From Liolophura sinensis (taxonomy: Eukaryota > Mollusca > Polyplacophora > Chitonida > Chitonidae): 64,000 nt of DNA. The stretch spans positions 12,097,501 to 12,161,500 of the forward strand of contig NC_088303.1 of NCBI RefSeq assembly GCF_032854445.1, read 5' to 3'. Position numbers and translations under genes: made by a program. Of the stretch, positions 61,214 to 64,000 are shown in pieces. The notes below the pieces were generated by a model, which worked only from the letters and a program-made list of their open reading frames with translations, was not told the origin of the DNA and did no database searches. Each line of letters starts with the position of its first letter. Within the stretch, counting starts at the first letter, position 1.

Positions 61214-62198
61214 ATAACAATAGTGTTACAGGCTGACTTTGCTTGCCGAGGATGGCTGGTAGACCCTGGGGAAGTATTATGGCGGTTTCTGACCAGTCTT
61301 CAGCCCAGACATGAGGATTGTCCGACTCTGAATAGGTCTTCACTTCTTGCTTGAATTCGTCTATCACCGAAAGCCATTCTTGTGGAAAAGATGTTAAGGT
61401 GTAACTTGTAAACATGGCTTCTATTCCTGAAGGCGACTTTAACTTTAGGATGTGTGAGTTATACACTTATGACAAGGTGTGTAATAATGGTGTGTAGTAC
61501 TTGATACAGACTTGCGGATTCTGATGCTACTAAAAGTTAGTAGGTTTGTCCTACACCCGGCGATGGGCGGCGGTTTCCGGTAAGGTCTGTGCGGTTTTCA
61601 CTTCCCTAAATCTGGCAACTGTCACAGCAGTAGAATATCTAGATCCATAGAGCTCCCCATATACTAACAACAGCCCTTTAAGTTATACATAAAATTACAA
61701 CCGATAAAATATCAACAAAGACCGGTAGCTTTGATAGTCCAGGTGAACTTTGCATTTGAAATGATTTGTGAATGTACCAAATACAGAAACTTTCAAACAG
61801 ATACAATTTTTAATTCTTCACTGAACGTTATAGAATCAAAGGTCTTCGCGTTTCATTCTTGCGTTTGCCGCGAGTATGATTGAATATCAACAATCTATAT
61901 GCTCTATTTAAAAGAAACTACAGTATAAATGAGATTCGTTTACCTTCCCTTGTGAAAGCTGCGACGCCTCTACACAGGCAGCATAATATTACCAAGCCGT
62001 TAGCATTTTCCTGAAGGACGAAGCAAAAAGAGTGAGGCTGTAGAAGTCACCACCAGTTGATTAATCCGCAAAGCTACATTTGGTTTTTCGTCCAGGGCTC
62101 AGCAGAATGAGATCACCCAAATACGGTATGGTACTTACCGGTGTTTCTCTTCTGGATCTGCATCTTCTACGGAAAGGTGGTCGTGCTGCTACCGTCAT
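59720..62198 (-). CDS. Candidate gene of unknown function, 4 exons seen, incomplete
   Basis: Minus-strand model: 62139-62198 (ATG, 20 codons, arginine-rich, donor GTAAGT), 61944-62010 (ENANGLVILCCLCRGVAAF..., donor GTAAAC), 61230-61378 (EWLSVIDEFKQEVKTYSES, then NPHVWAEDWSETAIILPQG, donor GTAACA) and 59720-59877 (DYLKKFPGYLAKISVCTDD through to a TAG stop). The first three join in phase (0, 1, 0). The last needs phase 1, so at least one exon is missing between 61,230 and 59,877, where a 200-N gap lies. I recognise no family. Support comes from consistent splice signals and non-repetitive, amphipathic peptides; the true start could lie further upstream. Confidence 0.45.
59995..60245. repeat. 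41-bp minisatellite, about 6 copies
   Basis: Unit ACATAGGAGACCGGCAAAGT then CTGTAACAAATACAATTAAA and G. Degenerate copies extend to about 60,330. It lies in the supposed last intron of the minus-strand candidate gene. Confidence 0.88.
60444..60660 (+). mobile_element. Diverged family A SINE
   Basis: The head CCACACCGTGGCCGAGTGGT, then GGAGGCTCTCACCAATGCGG, GGCCGTGGGTTTTCCCTGG and a tail with TTGGCCGCCGTCGTC. It has more substitutions than other copies and lacks the GCTGGCTTCC block. Confidence 0.7.
60910..61109. other. Assembly gap of 200 N
   Basis: Exactly 200 undetermined bases. The bases either side share GGACCGTTTC, so the two contigs may overlap or end in a tandem repeat. Confidence 0.99.
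61141..61211. repeat. (TA)n microsatellite
   Basis: About 35 TA dinucleotides without interruption, just right of the N gap and about 20 bp from the donor of a candidate minus-strand exon. Confidence 0.97.
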
Positions 62199-62243
62199 GA
62201 CTCTGACAGCGGCGTCAAACACCTAAACTGAAACAAACCCTCT

Positions 62244-62330
62244 ATTTATTTATTTCATTGGTGTTTTACGCCGTACTCAAGAATATTTCACTTATACGCC
62301 GGCGGACAGCATTATAGTGGGAGGAATCCA
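62244..62330 (-). mobile_element. Family A SINE tail fragment
   Basis: TTTATTTATTTCATTGGTGT, TTTACGCCGTACTCAAGAAT and GACAGCATTATAGTGGGAGG match the SINE tail. It sits immediately upstream (gene sense) of the first exon of the minus-strand candidate gene. Confidence 0.8.
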
Positions 62331-62344
62331 CGGAGTTTCTCTAT

Positions 62345-62513
62345 TCCCTTGTCAAACCTCAAGTGGCTTCACTCAGGTTATACTGAAAATATATACTTGC
62401 TGGACTCCTGGATTTGATCACAACTGTTTCCCTTGTCAAACCTCAAGTGGCTTCACTCAGGTTATACTGAAAACATATACTTGCTGGGCTCCTGGATTTG
62501 ATCACAACTGTTG
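62345..62513. repeat. 83-bp tandem duplication
   Basis: CCCTTGTCAAACCTCAAGTG ... TTTGATCACAACTGTT occurs twice, head to tail, 83 bp apart, with about three differences. Confidence 0.9.
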
Positions 62514-62519
62514 GATTTA

Positions 62520-63590
62520 GATTCCTGTTGTATGATTTAAGAATGTCTTAGATTTGAACTCACTGATATTAAAACCTATTGACCACTAGAAGACCAAAGC
62601 CGGATTCTGTCTCGCCTTAACAAGCTGATGTGTCGGTGATACTGAATTCACGGTAATAGTGGGTAATAGTGTCGAAGTCATATGAAAAAGTTTTGTGTGG
62701 GACTAGATCTCGATTGAAAATCTTGCCCTATAAGGCTTTTTTCTAATTAATTTAAATGATCATGCAGAGTGCCTGAGGAGGGGTTGCGTTCAGTGGTTGT
62801 GCGCAGGGCTCCCAACTGCTTCTATGCGAGTGCCTGCTCAATTTCTACATTCCCTGCCCTTAACGATAGTGGGGACTTATGACAATGAGCTTTTTTTTTC
62901 ATTGAAGAATTTGTCAAAATCTTGAGTGCCGTGCACATCCAAATAAATAAAAGCCATTGATTTGTCCATTGCTGCGTTTGACTGATTGGGGGTCCACACT
63001 TAAGTTAGAGACAAACTTTCATATTTTGAATGCGGTGAGAATCTACTGGCTCTGCAGGTACCTGACATTCATCTCCATGGCTTCTAGCGAATCGCTGTCC
63101 ACACTGATTCAGCAAACGCCATCCACAGATCACACGGGAGTGAAATCCTTCAACCACATCCCGAAACAAACTAAAGTCGTTAAGATCTCCATTAACTTCC
63201 ATATGTACCATCACTTGGACACTTTTGAGTACTTGAATTTATGTGAGGCAAATGCGAAAGAGAAAGCTTTATGTGAGAAAGCCTGGTATGGATGTATGAA
63301 AGTCATTTTTAGCACAGGGCTTTTCTCCTCACTTAGGCTGCCTCAGTTTCTCACATTGTCCTATTTGTAACACACTGTTCCCAACACGGAAGAGTCACGT
63401 CATTATATACCACTCATAAGTTAAACAATGGTCAAGAGAACAAGCAACGCTATACGAGGGCAACAAGAAATGTAGAAAAAAGCATGATTTAGATTGGATA
63501 TGTATGTTCAAAATATCAAGGCTATGTACAGTTTTTTACCTCATGGAATAAAGGGCAGGCGATATTAATATGATATCGTGCCCTCAAAGG
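62520..63590. other. Undecided region with overlapping open frames
   Basis: Around 63,005-63,340 both strands are open for 70-137 codons. The plus frame (MASSESLSTLIQQTPS...) has a possible acceptor CTCTGCAG before GTACCTGAC. The minus frame (NDFSLFRDVVEGFHSR...) has a possible donor CAG then GTACCT. One strand may carry a real exon; I cannot choose between them. Confidence 0.3.
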
Positions 63591-63599
63591 CATTTAGTC

Positions 63600-64000
63600 C
63601 AGATGAAACCGTACCAAGCCCAGTGGAGTCTACTTCGCCTCACCTATGGAGAAGGAAACACTACTGAAGGAAACACTACTGAGCAACGAGGAACCGATTT
63701 CGCATCAGTGATGAGAAGAAACTGTACCGAGCTCGATGGAAACTACCCCGCCTCACTGATGGAGAGGAAACCGTACCAAGTCTCGAGGAACTACTCTGCG
63801 CCACTGATGGGGAAGAAACTGTACCGAGCCTCGAGGAAACTACCCCGCCTCACTGATGAGAGGAAACCGTACCGAGTCTCGAGGAAACTACCCTGAGACA
63901 CTGATGGGGAAGACAACGCTACCAAGTTCCGAGGAGCCTACCTCGCCTCACTGGTAGGGAGGAAATCGTACCGAGCCCAGAGAAATCTACCTTTTCTCAC
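63600..64000. repeat. Minisatellite, about 48-bp unit, runs off the window
   Basis: Unit GATGGAGAGGAAACCGTACC, AAGTCTCGAGGAAACTACCC, CGCCTCACT, about 8 degenerate copies with short indels. The array continues past the right edge. Confidence 0.85.

Overview
The window is nuclear DNA of an invertebrate animal. It is AT-rich, its genes are split by GT-AG introns, and it carries many tRNA-headed SINEs ending in AATAAATA tails or an ACGTTAAAC-type 3' domain. These SINEs, and the abundance of minisatellites, are of a kind I associate with molluscs, so I favour a mollusc, but species cannot be read from the sequence.

Layout. 1-2,200 is a decayed Ty3/gypsy-type element on the minus strand, cut by a SINE. 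5,307-10,880 (minus) is a seven-exon BCAS2/SPF27 gene, a core subunit of the Prp19 spliceosome complex; its extreme C-terminus is unresolved. 11,206-13,680 is a large minisatellite between BCAS2 and a divergent plus-strand gene at 15,213-33,001. That gene encodes a multi-pass membrane protein of unassigned function, possibly DUF7789-like, and its last large intron holds about 7.5 kb of a 57-bp satellite. 33,000-42,450 is intergenic, with SINEs, a 39-bp and a 46-bp minisatellite, and a MITE-like element with long terminal inverted repeats. 42,459-55,109 (plus) is a complete 14-exon 6-phosphogluconate dehydrogenase gene (PGD, 483 aa). 55,110-64,000 is mostly non-coding, with a possible minus-strand gene between 59,720 and 62,198 interrupted by a 200-N assembly gap, and more minisatellites.

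The most interesting theme is that several minisatellites are copies of splice junctions. The 3' splice site plus first bases of PGD exon 10 is repeated seven times upstream of the real one (65-bp unit). The 5' splice site of BCAS2 exon 4 is the edge of an array of about 19 copies of a 42-bp unit. The 5' splice site of BCAS2 exon 5 is present in three 85-bp units. In addition, a SINE insertion has duplicated the 3' splice site of BCAS2 exon 5 as its target-site duplication. Two housekeeping genes therefore carry trains of decoy splice sites.

The three recognised genes have unrelated functions (splicing, an unknown membrane role, the pentose phosphate pathway); nothing suggests that they act together.
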